A DNA stretch of 64,000 nucleotides from Diplonema japonicum. Taxonomy: Eukaryota; Euglenozoa; Diplonemea; Diplonemida; Diplonemidae. This document shows positions 55,001-64,000 of the stretch, in pieces (positions within the stretch are counted from its first letter, which is position 1; the number at the start of each line of letters is the position of its first letter). The stretch spans positions 1 through 64,000 of the forward strand of contig OZ025667.1 in assembly GCA_964019335.1 (NCBI GenBank), read 5' to 3'. Under the pieces are notes generated by a model. The model had not been told where the DNA came from. It worked only from the letters and a program-made list of their open reading frames with translations, and searched no databases. A program made the translations under genes and the position numbers.

Positions 55001-56750
55001 TGTGCGCCTTTCATTAGAGAATAACGCATGGGGCGAGGGGGAGGTCATCATCCGCGCCACTGACTATCAGCTGAATACCGTGTCGCGCAACACGTCGCAC
55101 CACCTGAGGGTCGTGGTGTTGCCCGTTAACGACGCGCCGTACTTCACAGCAGGCGACAACGTAACGATAGACTCCAACAGCGGCGACGTGGTGGTGCAGT
55201 GGGCGTCGGACATCTCTGCTGGTGCACCCGACGAAGACACGACGCAAGCAGTATCCTTCACGCTGACACCTGAGGGTATTGTGCCAAACGGCCTCTTCAA
55301 GACACCCCCGACAATCAGCCCCGATGGGGCCCTCACAATCTCGCCCGTCACAGATGTGGAGGGCGTCGCAAAGTACTTTGTGACCTTGAGTGACACCGGG
55401 AGCCCTGTGAAGATGTCGGAAGGGGTGCTGCTGTGGATCACAGTCGGGAAGCAAGCAGCGTACCGCGCCCCTGAGTGGGTGGTGGCACCGAACGCAACCT
55501 TCGTGCACAAAGAGGATGTGGGCAGTGTGGTGCTGCAAGGGTTTGGGAAGGTGAGAGCCGCACCGAAGTCTCTTTGGAACACCACGTACTCCATTCGCAC
55601 TGTTTCGGGCGGGGAGCTGTTTGCAACTGTGCCGTACCTCGAAGTGAAGGCCGGGCAGCTCGACGAGGACATTCTCACGCTGCAGTACACGGCTGCTGCC
55701 AACAGGTTTGGCGAGGCAGCATTTGAAGTCCTAGTGGAGGACGACAACGAGGCTTCGCTGCAACCAAAGTCCATCAGCATCCAGCTGACACCTGTGAACG
55801 ACAAGCCGTCGCTCATTGCGACGAACAGGCTGACGGTGCTGCACTACACAACCGCCGAGGTGCCCGCTGAGGTGAAGGACTGGGTCCCAGGCGCACTGGT
55901 CACTGCAGGGCCGTTCGAGGACTTCACGCAAAAGGTGACCTTCAGCGTTACGAACAACGAAAGTAAGATGTTCAGCTCGGCGCCTATCGTGGTGGGGAGT
56001 GCATTGTCTCTACCACTGTCCGGGGCCGAAGGCACTGTGGAACTGCAGGTGGTGGGTGAAGACGACGTACCTGGAGAACGGTTGAAGACAGAAATCGTCG
56101 ATGTGACAATCATAGTGAGCGAGGGGAGGAAGTACATCACAACAGACGTGGAGTGGGGTCTCGAGAAATGGATGACCGGAGACGGCGGCGGGACGGCAAT
56201 AGACATCGCACTGGCGAAGGGGAAGCTAGACGAAGCAAAGAAGAGACTGGCTTTGGACCCCACGAACAATAGCCTAAAGATGCAGGTATCTGTACTGGAG
56301 GCAGAGCTGGCAGCGCTTGAGGGCGGGAAAAAAACGATGTCCGTGGGGGACATGCTGCGTGTGCAAGACGAAAACGTGTTCATAGACTCCTTCAGGCAAA
56401 ACATATCCTCTTCAATGGGAATCCTACCCACTGTCGTTGCTGTGAAGTCTGTTACCAAAACCCTGCAAGGCACGCAGATCATTTGGTCTCTTCCAACTGC
56501 TCCAGTCACGGACTCATTTATCTCAGAGAAGGCTATCCTTTCTTCGGGTAACTATGTTAACAGCACCATCTCCACAAGCACGCCCTCTGCCAATAAGTCT
56601 AGCCCCATGCCGCCTGACGATGATGGTGTGTCTTCTTTAACCACAGGCCTCATTATCACTGCGCTTGTGTTTAGTGGGCTTTTCCTGTGTGTTGCTGGGT
56701 ACATGCTTTATAAGAAGAAGAAGGCACACATTAAGACAGTTGAAGAGTGA
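52083..56750 (+). CDS. Cadherin-like single-pass membrane protein with about ten tandem domains
   Basis: Single-exon gene of 1555 aa. The first 15 to 20 residues are hydrophobic and may be a short signal peptide. The ectodomain is a string of cadherin-like (tandem-95 type) repeats. The linker motif recurs as INDGVPTF, PVNDPPGR, AVNQPPLW, PVNDCPVL, AHNRPPSF, AVNDPPTF, PVNDAPYF and PVNDKPSL at 100 to 150 residue steps, usually with an acidic DED-x-G turn soon after. VND-x-P linkers bind Ca in this superfamily. Residues 1522-1543 are one membrane helix followed by a basic stop (YKKKKAH) and a 12-residue tail. It should serve adhesion or matrix binding. No intron in 4.7 kb. Confidence 0.82.
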   Translation: MLLTTFVTTAICVLPNVPPFFIGPIPSVIDVDEDSGAYTGLGFLTGMHTGEITGYTLALYPQKRQDWWLDIVIVEQHPPLPTELFTDPPKLTATTGFCKTDCPMGVCVPPICTPLVSNLQFTPKPEVSGYVIVEVIMKDSGGMFPGTNEKRERFRININDINDGVPTFQLSPSGTRKIEVYEDTCNVITGWVHKFDIGTDYEEFAGDTLDYQLFPSLGYNFQRDIFVNTSYPYQCGNATTTCPVGPTGVGHGHRGIDVTFPDGTLEFCLARNMVDTVSVTMTCIDQCFFNQPLKPTFMGSRDWPCWDPTTYQACPDKYFEISVIPVNDPPGRCPEVTTITVSECTGGNAVNGGCQHNIDLYPSRPSGNGRYGYIMTHGGGFDEANQQVDVRIESKEPDIYELTPELHPDTGLLSFKLKTYANTFGRDELTVVFHDDGGITNRWCTGAAGPKATGCPAGRDSTYCEIHIVFNAVNQPPLWTPGPDQVIDEDSGLLRVPGFASMISPGEDPLEKDQVLSFTCTSNPASMFTQQPTIEPISGDLELRTALNANGDAVVTCLLSDQIDSTSHYFNLKVNPVNDCPVLNLTVPTSRCTEGKSCSHALDVSHQGAPNELTQGMYYDVWLHPQQGGHELFDVLPSADSTGKLTYKCKEGGQGVTTVRITIRDDGGTGPPHCDKGEAVDLSITCVAHNRPPSFEIPTPQVDVWENHGAAVIERHATNINKGSPLEGWQTLTFVLTGYDQSMFTTLPAIDPRTGELTFEVKPDTAGETIVTAVLQDDGDGPYNVSVPVDFVIRSRPEAPPSYTPGGTVYAFEDGGPVARLWATDVDPGGLAPYVFEVSPSCGSGLLQSAVTVSVDAQTKEGFLQVHPAANANGVIRCPVCIVSNNNASTCEDLTIVIHAVNDPPTFTLAETEVTLQEDQDNGNVLIRNIIKSPSVGPPDEHAAGQFIRWDVEVLSDANNVLRQVPVVVNGSDVRLSLENNAWGEGEVIIRATDYQLNTVSRNTSHHLRVVVLPVNDAPYFTAGDNVTIDSNSGDVVVQWASDISAGAPDEDTTQAVSFTLTPEGIVPNGLFKTPPTISPDGALTISPVTDVEGVAKYFVTLSDTGSPVKMSEGVLLWITVGKQAAYRAPEWVVAPNATFVHKEDVGSVVLQGFGKVRAAPKSLWNTTYSIRTVSGGELFATVPYLEVKAGQLDEDILTLQYTAAANRFGEAAFEVLVEDDNEASLQPKSISIQLTPVNDKPSLIATNRLTVLHYTTAEVPAEVKDWVPGALVTAGPFEDFTQKVTFSVTNNESKMFSSAPIVVGSALSLPLSGAEGTVELQVVGEDDVPGERLKTEIVDVTIIVSEGRKYITTDVEWGLEKWMTGDGGGTAIDIALAKGKLDEAKKRLALDPTNNSLKMQVSVLEAELAALEGGKKTMSVGDMLRVQDENVFIDSFRQNISSSMGILPTVVAVKSVTKTLQGTQIIWSLPTAPVTDSFISEKAILSSGNYVNSTISTSTPSANKSSPMPPDDDGVSSLTTGLIITALVFSGLFLCVAGYMLYKKKKAHIKTVEE

Positions 56751-57466
56751 AACTCGGAACGGAAATGAAAAATCACATGAAACAACATCGGGGGAAAAGA
56801 AAACCACTCTTCGATGCAGTGGTTTATAAGAAGAAGAAGAAGAAGAAAAAGAAAAGAAAGTTTTTATCTTTTGCACATTGAGTTTTTATATGGTCAATTA
56901 CCCGCTCGTGCGCACAAACAAATGAAGCGCCAAAAACTAGTTTTTTTTCGCAATTTTTGTGGGACAACTTCGTGTCAAATGAAGCAACCGTGACAAATAG
57001 TGAATTAAATTGACCATGTGTCTATTTTTTTTTTCTTTACTAATCTTTCCTTTGTTCTGTTTTGTTACGCTTTTCTCTCTTCTCATTTTTTATTTTACAG
57101 CCCAGGGTATTTTATTTGTACGTGGCTTATGGTGGTGTATGGCTTTTTTCTTCTTCTTCTTTTTTTTTTTTGGCTACAAGAAGACACTTCTCTCCCACCA
57201 TCGTGATTTCTTTCTTCTTTTTTTTCACAAGATTTGTGTTGGTTGCACTCCCAAGAAAAAAAAAGAGGGGGAAAGGAGTAAGAAGAAAAAAAAAAAAGAA
57301 ATGAGAAAAAAAAGGAGGGGGGGAAAAAACCCACAAGGTTTTTTTTTTTTCTATGTTAGTTTGTTGTTAACTACCCAGTTCCCTTTTACATACCACAACC
57401 ACAGGACAAGAAAAGGGGAGGAGGGGGTGTGTATCACAGCATACATAACCTTAAAAGGTCTCCAAA
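56751..57466 (+). other. Intergenic
   Basis: No gene seen. About 250 bases of ordinary A/T-rich sequence, then T, A and G runs. A pyrimidine tract with AG at 57403-57404 precedes the next gene. Confidence 0.5.
57378..57404 (+). promoter_or_regulatory. Candidate trans-splice acceptor for the six-repeat gene
   Basis: CCCTTTTACATACCACAACC followed by ACAG (AG at 57403-57404), 62 bases before the ATG. Confidence 0.35.
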
Positions 57467-59121
57467 ATGCAGCTAACAGAGGAGCACCAGAGACTGATCA
57501 ATGAGGTGAAATCGAAGCAGAGAGGAGAGGATGGCTTCAAGGAGTCGTGGCAAGAGTACTGTGTGGAATACGGTGGGAACAAGATGGACCCTGCCAAGCA
57601 CGACGCACAGTTCATTAAAGACGCCTTCAAGAGCATCCAATCGGGACAAGTGGTGAGGAGCAGGGGACATCAGACAGCGCTGCAGGAAGCAGTGCGAACG
57701 GTGAAGGACAGGCAGAGGAACCTCCCAGGGTGGAAGGATGCCTGGTGGCATTACTGCGACGTGCACGGCCAAGGCGACAAGGACCCTTCCCGGCACGATC
57801 TTAAATTCTTGAAGAGGGCACTCCACGTGCTTGCCGTCCCCACCGAGATGATGCACCACCAGCAGCAACACCAGCAGCAACATCAACAGCAACAGCAACA
57901 TCATCACCACCATCACCACCAGCAGCAGCACGCCGTGAGATACGACCACACGCACATGGACTTCGAGAGGCAGGCCCTCATCGAGGAGGTGAAGAGGAGG
58001 CAGCGGTACATGGCAGGGTTCAGGCAATACTGGGCAGAGTTCTGCCACTCTAACGGTGCCGGCGGCATGGACCCCAACAGACACCCCCTGGAGTTCCTGA
58101 GGAGGGGCCTCCTCCCCCCCCAGGTCAACCACCAGGAGCTCGTTGAAACCATCAAATCCTACCAGAGGACCAACCCTGCCTTCAAGGCGGAGTGGATTGC
58201 CTACTGCAACTCAAGGGGGATGGGCGTGAGAGACCCGACTAGGCATGCGCCTGAGTTCCTCACCATTGCGTTGAGGGAGCTTACTGGCGGGAAGGGGCTG
58301 AGGGGTGTCGTCGCAAGGCCGCAGAAGAGAGGGTACGGCCATGGGACACAACGGCACAGGGAGCTTGTCGAAGCGGTGAAGCGACTTCAGCGTGAGGCGC
58401 CCGAGGCACGCCAGCCGTGGATCGACTTCTGCGGGAGGTGGGGCTCGAGCGACTTGGACCCTGCGCGCCACAGCGATGAGTTCCTTCAGAGGTGGCTGGA
58501 CTTCATGCGATCACCTGAGGCAGCCAACCCTCCGTATGACCTGGACCAGGTGTGGGGACAGGTCCTCAACGTCCTGGGAGGGAAAGCAGAGGAAGAGTCA
58601 CTGCCTGCAAGGGTATGGAATTTATAAAAAAAAAAAAAAAGAAAAAAAAACAGGAGGACATCATTGCTGCCATCAAGAGGGGGCAACGTAACTCGGACAC
58701 CTGGAGAGAAGGTTGGTGGGGGTACTGTGACAAGCATGGTAACGGGGATAGGGACCCTGCCCGCCATGACAATGATTACTTGAAGGCGTATGTGAAGGGG
58801 AAAAAAAAACGGGGGAAAAGAACACACAGTGCCATAGCCGAGCTTGGGGCCCCTCCTGGTATCGATGCTCCAGAAGGAGAGCTTGACTCTGAAGGCGCCC
58901 CAGTTGAGGGAGTCACAGAAAAGAAGGAGGAAGCGGAGAACGCAGAGGCAAAGGCTGAAACCAAGGAAGAGAAGCCTACGGAATCAACGACCGAGAAAGA
59001 AGAAGAAGAAAAGGCGAAAGAAGAGGAGAAGGAAGAAGAGAAGGAAACAGTTGAGGAGGAAACAAAAGAAGAAAAGAAGGAAGTGGAAACCGAAACTAAG
59101 AAAGAGGAAGAAAAGGAGTAA
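57467..59121 (+). CDS. Six-repeat protein (QR-W-YC-G-DP-RH repeat), unknown function
   Basis: Two exons, 57467-58612 and 58654-59121; 537 aa. The 41 bp intron (GTATGG, A run, ACAG) is phase 0 and lies just before the sixth repeat. Six copies of a module of about 40 residues start near residues 10, 72, 165, 220, 305 and 383. Consensus: hydrophobic-x2-V/I-K-x2-Q-R, then W-x2-Y/F-C, then G-x3-D-P-x-R/K-H and F/Y-L. Between copies 2 and 3 is a Gln/His run. The C-terminal 110 residues are almost only Glu and Lys. I have the impression that similar modules occur in dinoflagellate proteins but cannot verify that. No known enzymatic motif, no membrane helix. The repeat may be a small helical binding module. 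Confidence 0.72.
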
Positions 59122-59257
59122 AAAAAGAAAAAAAATTTTTCCTTTTTTTTTTAAGTGTAGTAGTGAAGAAGGATCTGGAAGAAGAAAAAAAAAAAGAAAA
59201 AAAAAAAGGGATGGGGGAGGGGCAAGCAAATGAAGAAAAAAAAAAAGAAATCGTGAC

Positions 59258-59294
<37 letters not shown>

Positions 59295-60088
59295 GATTTT
59301 TTTTGAAAGAGAAAGAAAAAGAAGAAAAAAAAAAAAGAAAAAGCAAAATAAGCGAATGACGATGAAAAGGGTATCATGAAAGAAGTCCAATATCCATTTC
59401 CTAGTTTTAACGTTTTTTTTTCATGAGAAATAAGGAGCGGGGAAAAAAAAAGAAGGTAGGCCACTAGCTACGGAGTTATGGTAGACTTCTTCTTTTTTTT
59501 TTCCCCTCCTTTTTTTTTTTTTTTTCTTTGCGTTCCCCCCTTCTTTTTACCTCTTCTCGCCCACCCCCTTCCTTTTCTTTTCCCCACTTCCCCCGGCCTT
59601 TCCCCCCCCCTTTTTTTCCTTTTATAAATTTTCTTTTCCTTAACTCATTTTCCACATACTGACTTCCAACGGGTAAATAAAATAAAAGTAAAAGGAAGAT
59701 TAGAAAACTTGTTATCAGCACTCAAAAAAAAAAAGAGAAATAAAAGGGAGGTCCCCCCCAACCTCCAAAACTCACTTACTCACTCACATTCCTTTTATTT
59801 TCTAGAATTTAAAAAAAAAAAAAAAAAAAAACCAAGTACTGGGAGAGAAGAAAGTGGAAACAAGAATAAGGTAAAAGTTACAACTACAAAAAAGTGTTTT
59901 TTATTTTTATTTTATTTTTTTTACCCCCCCTTGGTTTTTTTAAATGTTCTTTCCCCCCCCCCCCCCCCCCTTGTCCCACCCCTTGCTTTTGTTGCCTGCT
60001 TTCCCTCCTCCCCCTTTTTTTGCCCAGGATACAGTATTGCGTTACATCTCAAAAAGGATGAAGGGAAAAAAAAAAGAAAAAAAATAGA

Positions 60089-60123
<35 letters not shown>

Positions 60124-60587
60124 CAGCGTTGCGCTTTTATCTCTACATCAGCAAAGCTAGAAAGGGAAGAAAAAAGAACTCCCCAATGGGGAAAGAATCC
60201 CTTTTAAAGAGAAAATCCTCAAAATAGAGCAAAAGGGGATCAAGGCCACCCCTTCGCTCACTCTGCCTTTTTTTTCTATTCTGTCTTTTTTTTTTTTAAA
60301 ACAGGTTAATTTTTTTTTCCCCCCACCTTTTCCCTTTTTTTTTTTACTTTTTTTTTCTTTCTTCCTTACCTTTGGTTACTTATAATTATAAAAAAAATTC
60401 TTTTTTTTATTTTTTTTTTATTTTTTCATCTTTTTTTTTTTTTTTAATATTTTGTTCCCCTCTTTTTTTTTTTTTTTTTTTTTTTTATTTTTTTTTTACA
60501 ACACAAAATAAAAAAGGAATCAATTCCCCCCCCCTCCCACCAACCCACACCCAACCCAAAAAAAAAAAATTCTTTTTAAAAAAGAAA
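59122..60587. other. Intergenic, homopolymer-rich
   Basis: About 1.47 kb without a gene. T and A runs dominate, with C runs near 59955 and 60525. The frames present are poly-Lys or poly-Phe only. Confidence 0.55.
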
Positions 60588-61826
60588 ATGGAAAACGAAT
60601 TGAAAAGAGCGAGCGAGAACTCCGACGAAGCATGGCTGCCCCTCAGCAGCTGGAGCCATGAGGGCAGCATCGACGACCTTCACGACTCTGCACACATTAT
60701 AGTAGACAAAGGATTCGCAATGGACTGCGGGGGCAGCAGGGTAAAAATCGTTTGTTTTCACAGAGATGGACTGATGGAGTCTCTCCCTGGCTACGTGGTA
60801 GTTGAAAGAGGACCAACCGTCCCTCTACGAGAGGAGCACCACCAAGGCTTACTGAGATACGTAACCCTCCCCACGAAAAAACTTCCGGACTGGATACAAT
60901 TCTGCAGAAAACACAGCTTAATGGAAAAATTTTCGAAAAACGGCGAAATAGGCGAAATATCAGCAACAGGCGGGGGTGCGTGGAAATATTCTCCAGAGAT
61001 CCTCCGGTGCCTCAACATAAAGATTAATCCATTACCCGAAATGCAAACCCTTGTAGACGGTTTGGACCTCATTTTGAACCACCCTACAAAAGATGAAATT
61101 TTCGAATTCGACTTATCGACGAAATCCAAGGTTCATGTTTCAGAACCAGTAACGTATCCATACATGGTGGTCTCAATTGGAAGCGGTGTGTCGATCATCA
61201 AGGTCACGGCTCCAGGAGAATGGGAACGCGTTTCAGGATCGTGCATTGGTGGCGGGACGTATTGGGGCCTGTCAAAACTTCTCACAAATGTGAAATCATG
61301 GGACGAGCTGGAACATCTTCGCCAAGTTGAAAACTCAGTTGGAAATAATCAAGAGGTCGATTTACTTGTTGGTGATATCTACGGCGGAAGAGGACTATCT
61401 ATATTAGGATTGAAAAGCGAAGTTATCGCGTCAAGCTTTGGAAAATGCGGAGTTTACGAGGAATCTTCCGATCAAACTGAACTTCATACCGATCGCGAAC
61501 TCCGCCCGAAAAAAAAATTTCGCAAGACACGGCCCGTGGGAACCGCCTCCAAACCCAGCCAGAAATTTGCCGCTGCCGATTTGCACAGATCTCTTCTTCT
61601 TATGATTGCCAACAACATCGGGCAGATCTCCTACCTCAATGCTAAGATGCAAGATGTCGACAAGATTTTCTTCACCGGCGGATTCACCCACAACAACCCT
61701 TATATTTGGTCGAAGCTGTCGTATGCAATTTCTTTCTGGTCGAAGGACACTATGAAGCCGCGGTTCTTGACGCACGATGGGTATCTTGGTGCGTTAGGAG
61801 CGCTGCTTCATTCGAGAAAAAATTGA
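60588..61826 (+). CDS. PANK: Pantothenate kinase, eukaryotic type II
   Basis: Single-exon gene of 412 aa; the ATG at 60588 follows low-complexity T/A/C leader sequence. It catalyses the first, regulated step of coenzyme A synthesis (ATP plus pantothenate). Landmarks of the ASKHA-fold PanK family in order: an FAMDCGGSRVKIV phosphate-1 loop (usually D-I-G-G-T/S, here C-G-G-S), ISATGGGAWKY, VSIGSGVSIIKV, CIGGGTYWGLSKLL, LLVGDIYGGRG, a SSFGK segment, FFTGGFTHNNP and the closing HDGYLGALGAL. The N-terminal 40 residues are acidic and variable, as in other members. Location is probably cytosolic, since no presequence is evident. Confidence 0.92.
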   Translation: MENELKRASENSDEAWLPLSSWSHEGSIDDLHDSAHIIVDKGFAMDCGGSRVKIVCFHRDGLMESLPGYVVVERGPTVPLREEHHQGLLRYVTLPTKKLPDWIQFCRKHSLMEKFSKNGEIGEISATGGGAWKYSPEILRCLNIKINPLPEMQTLVDGLDLILNHPTKDEIFEFDLSTKSKVHVSEPVTYPYMVVSIGSGVSIIKVTAPGEWERVSGSCIGGGTYWGLSKLLTNVKSWDELEHLRQVENSVGNNQEVDLLVGDIYGGRGLSILGLKSEVIASSFGKCGVYEESSDQTELHTDRELRPKKKFRKTRPVGTASKPSQKFAAADLHRSLLLMIANNIGQISYLNAKMQDVDKIFFTGGFTHNNPYIWSKLSYAISFWSKDTMKPRFLTHDGYLGALGALLHSRKN

Positions 61827-62143
61827 AGGTGAGAAGGGGGGAAAAAAAAAAAATACACAATTGTTTAAACATTTATAGCATCACCCCCCCCCCCCCCCCC
61901 ATATCTTTTCCAAAAAAAAAAGATTTCTTGTTTTTTTTTTTGATTTGAAGAAGAAAAAAAAATAGCCGAGGGGGGGAAAAAAAAGTTCTTCCCTCGTTTT
62001 TTTTTCAGTAAAGGTGGTACACAAATTTGTGGGGGGGGGGGGGGTGCTTGGAAATTTCACAACAAAAAATAAAAGCTCCATTGAGGGGCGTGGGTGTGAT
62101 TTTTTTTTTTTGTTGCAAGGCAGCCACCAACAGTGGCCTCGTG

Positions 62144-62188
62144 TTCAGGCGTCCTGTCACATACCGCAGGTACCCTTAAATGTCTTTT
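62144..62188 (+). repeat. 45 bp dispersed repeat family 2, copy B
   Basis: Matches 24713-24757 with a single C/T difference, same orientation, followed again by a long T run. The 50 bases before it are of ordinary composition but unlike the flank of copy A. Confidence 0.85.
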
Positions 62189-62532
62189 TTTTTTCTTTTT
62201 TTTTTTTTTTTTTTTTTTTTCTCTACCGGCCCATATCCCCATTTTTTTGCCTATCGGTTTTGAAGAAAAAAAGAAAATGTACATCACCATTGTGTTTACC
62301 TACACAAAGGTGAGTAGGAATTTTAAAAAAAAAATAAGTATTGGCAACAACAGGGTATATGCGGCCCCCCCCCCTCTTTTTTATTTAAAACCCTATGAAA
62401 GAACAAGAAGTTGAGTAGAAAGAAAATGAGATTTTCACTCCCCCAATTTTTCGCCGAGTTCTGTTACTTCTTTTTTTTTTGTGTGCAAAAACATGTAGTG
62501 ACGATTGGGGCCAGCTACTTCTTTTTTTTTCC

Positions 62533-62564
<32 letters not shown>

Positions 62565-63102
62565 CTTTTTTTTGTAATTATCAACGAGAAAATATTGTAG
62601 GGCTAAATCGTTATCATTTCTTTTTCTCCCCCATACGAAAGAAAAAAAAGAAAAGAAAGGAAAAACATTTTAACCACTTCCCTCCTTGTTCCTAACCTCT
62701 TTTTTTCCTCTTAACTGGATGGTGATTTAAGATTTAAAAAAAAAAAGAACTCGTGAATATGGGGGGTATCTCAACATAAGGAAACACTTTTCTGTTCCGA
62801 AGAAAAGAAGAAAATAACCCGGGTGAGGAAAGAAGAAAAAGAAAAGAGAAAGAAAAAAAAAAAAAAAAAAAAAAACACAGAGAAATAAAGTTAATTGCAT
62901 ACCGCGACCTGTTTGGCATTTTACGTCCGCCCCTCTTCCACAAATAAAAAAAGAGGAAAAAAAAGATTAAAGTGAGAAGGGGGGATGGTGTTGTACATGT
63001 TTACCAGAGTTTGTAAGTGGATGTAAGTTACTTTGTGTGTGCTTTTTTTTTTTTTTTTTTTTTTTTTTTCTCTCGCCCCTCCTCCTCCCCTTAACTGAAA
63101 CG

Positions 63103-63133
<31 letters not shown>

Positions 63134-63249
63134 CTTCGAACACAAGAAATCTATACATATTGGTAGGGAAGGGAAAAAAAAAAAAAAAGTGCTCCCAGAG
63201 AATAGTGTTACGGGGCGGAGTCGGAAAAGCAAACAGCAGGAAGTAGGCG

Positions 63250-63407
63250 GGGAGGGGGGAAAAAAAAAGAAAAAGAAAATATAGCTCGTCCGGAAAGGCT
63301 GAGGGGGGGTATGCAAAACAAGAAGATTCTGGACTCCAAAAATAGTGTGGAGATTTTTTTTTCCCCGAACGAGCTCTATATTTTCTTTTTTTTTTTCCCC
63401 CTTCTTT
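63250..63407. repeat. Inverted repeat (foldback), arms of about 43 bases
   Basis: The left arm 63250-63293 ends AAAATATAGCTCGTCCGG. The right arm 63365-63407 begins CCGAACGAGCTCTATATTTT. The arms are complementary except for a two-base insertion and a few mismatches, and extend into A/G versus T/C runs. The loop is about 71 bases. It is a possible MITE relic or a stable RNA hairpin. Confidence 0.6.
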
Positions 63408-64000
63408 TTTTGTTCAAATTGCGTGGTAGTTGCTTCCAAGGTGGTTGCTTTCCCCCGTTCTCACCCCAAGAGAGACAAGAGAAGAAGAAAAAAAACTCTT
63501 TTTTTTATTTTTTTTTTTTAGTCTTCCCTCTGGAAATGAGCGGGAAAAAAAAAAAAAAAAGAAGAAGAAGAAAAAAAAAGAAAAAAAAGGGAAACCCTGT
63601 TCCCTCTCCGTGATAGTGTGTATCAGTAAAAAAAAAAAAGAAAAAAAAAAAAAAAAAAAAAAGAATAAAAATAATAAAGAAATGGAAGGTGCCGTGCCCT
63701 TCATTTTCAGGAAGAAAAAAAAAAGAATGCCGTTGCCTTGTGAAAATCTTTTTCGTCCCTTCGATCGCCTATCCGTCCTTTTTTTACCTTCGTACCCCCG
63801 TGAACCCGAAGGGGAGACCCACAGGAGAGCAAAAGAAAAACGAGCCTTTTCTTTTCTTTTTCTTAAAGATAAAGACTCACAACTTTTTTTCCTCTCGCCG
63901 CCGCCCTCCCCCAAAAAAAATTGTTCTTTCCCCACTTTTCTGTTATGTGTTCTTCTTTTTTTTTCCCTTCATTTTTTTTTCTTTCCATTCTGTCTATTCG

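Larger units (their letters stand above)
61827..64000. other. Intergenic, homopolymers and repeats to the window edge
   Basis: No gene seen on either strand. Holds the second copy of repeat family 2, a long inverted repeat (63250-63407) and many A, T, C and G runs. The frames present are low-complexity. Confidence 0.55.

Noticed and set aside
1-64000. CRISPR arrays, rRNA genes, telomeric repeats, bacterial-type operons or ribosome binding sites
   Set aside because: None seen; the gene structure is eukaryotic throughout.

Overview
This window is nuclear DNA from a single-celled eukaryote. I count 22 protein genes, and all lie on the + strand. The coding sequences are of balanced composition. 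The DNA between them is built largely from homopolymer runs of all four bases. Ten genes carry 19 recognisable cis-introns. These are mostly very short (31 to 89 bp, one of 191 bp), start GTATG or GTATT rather than GTAAG, end in AG, and cluster towards the 3' ends of the genes. Many start codons are preceded by a polypyrimidine tract and an AG. Strict co-orientation, pyrimidine-AG leaders and a VP39-like cap methyltransferase together suggest a lineage that transcribes gene arrays polycistronically and adds a spliced leader. A euglenozoan (diplonemid, euglenid or kinetoplastid relative) is my best guess. A dinoflagellate or perkinsid is the main alternative. I saw no spliced-leader RNA gene, tRNA, rRNA or telomere here.

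Layout: 1-14992 holds the 3' end of a sialate O-acetylesterase-like gene, a Gln-rich coiled-coil protein, an NFX1-type zinc-finger protein with CCHC knuckles, mitochondrial chaperonin 10, a WWE-domain coiled-coil protein, an unknown gene followed by a broken retroelement-like frame, the VP39-like methyltransferase, a GT61 glycosyltransferase and two unknown proteins. 15188-19443 is a tandem pair of cytochrome P450 genes whose 3' 1.25 kb is nearly identical. 20615-23977 carries an ankyrin/DHHC-type membrane protein that has lost its catalytic motif, and a PHO80-like cyclin. 23978-35134 is an 11 kb gene-poor, homopolymer-rich stretch with small GC-rich islands, dispersed repeats and a palindromic element.

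35135-61826 holds an unknown acidic protein, a P4-ATPase flippase, NADPH-cytochrome P450 reductase, a kelch/GCC2-GCC3/EF-hand membrane protein, a secreted Cys-rich protein, a cadherin-like membrane protein, a six-repeat protein and type II pantothenate kinase. 61827-64000 is non-coding with repeats.

Functional links: the two P450s and the reductase about 20 kb downstream are probable redox partners at the ER. The kelch, Cys-rich and cadherin-like genes form a run of large secreted or surface proteins. The VP39-like enzyme would fit a cap-modified spliced leader. No annotation here rests on a database search; calls come from motifs, reading frames and splice-site logic.
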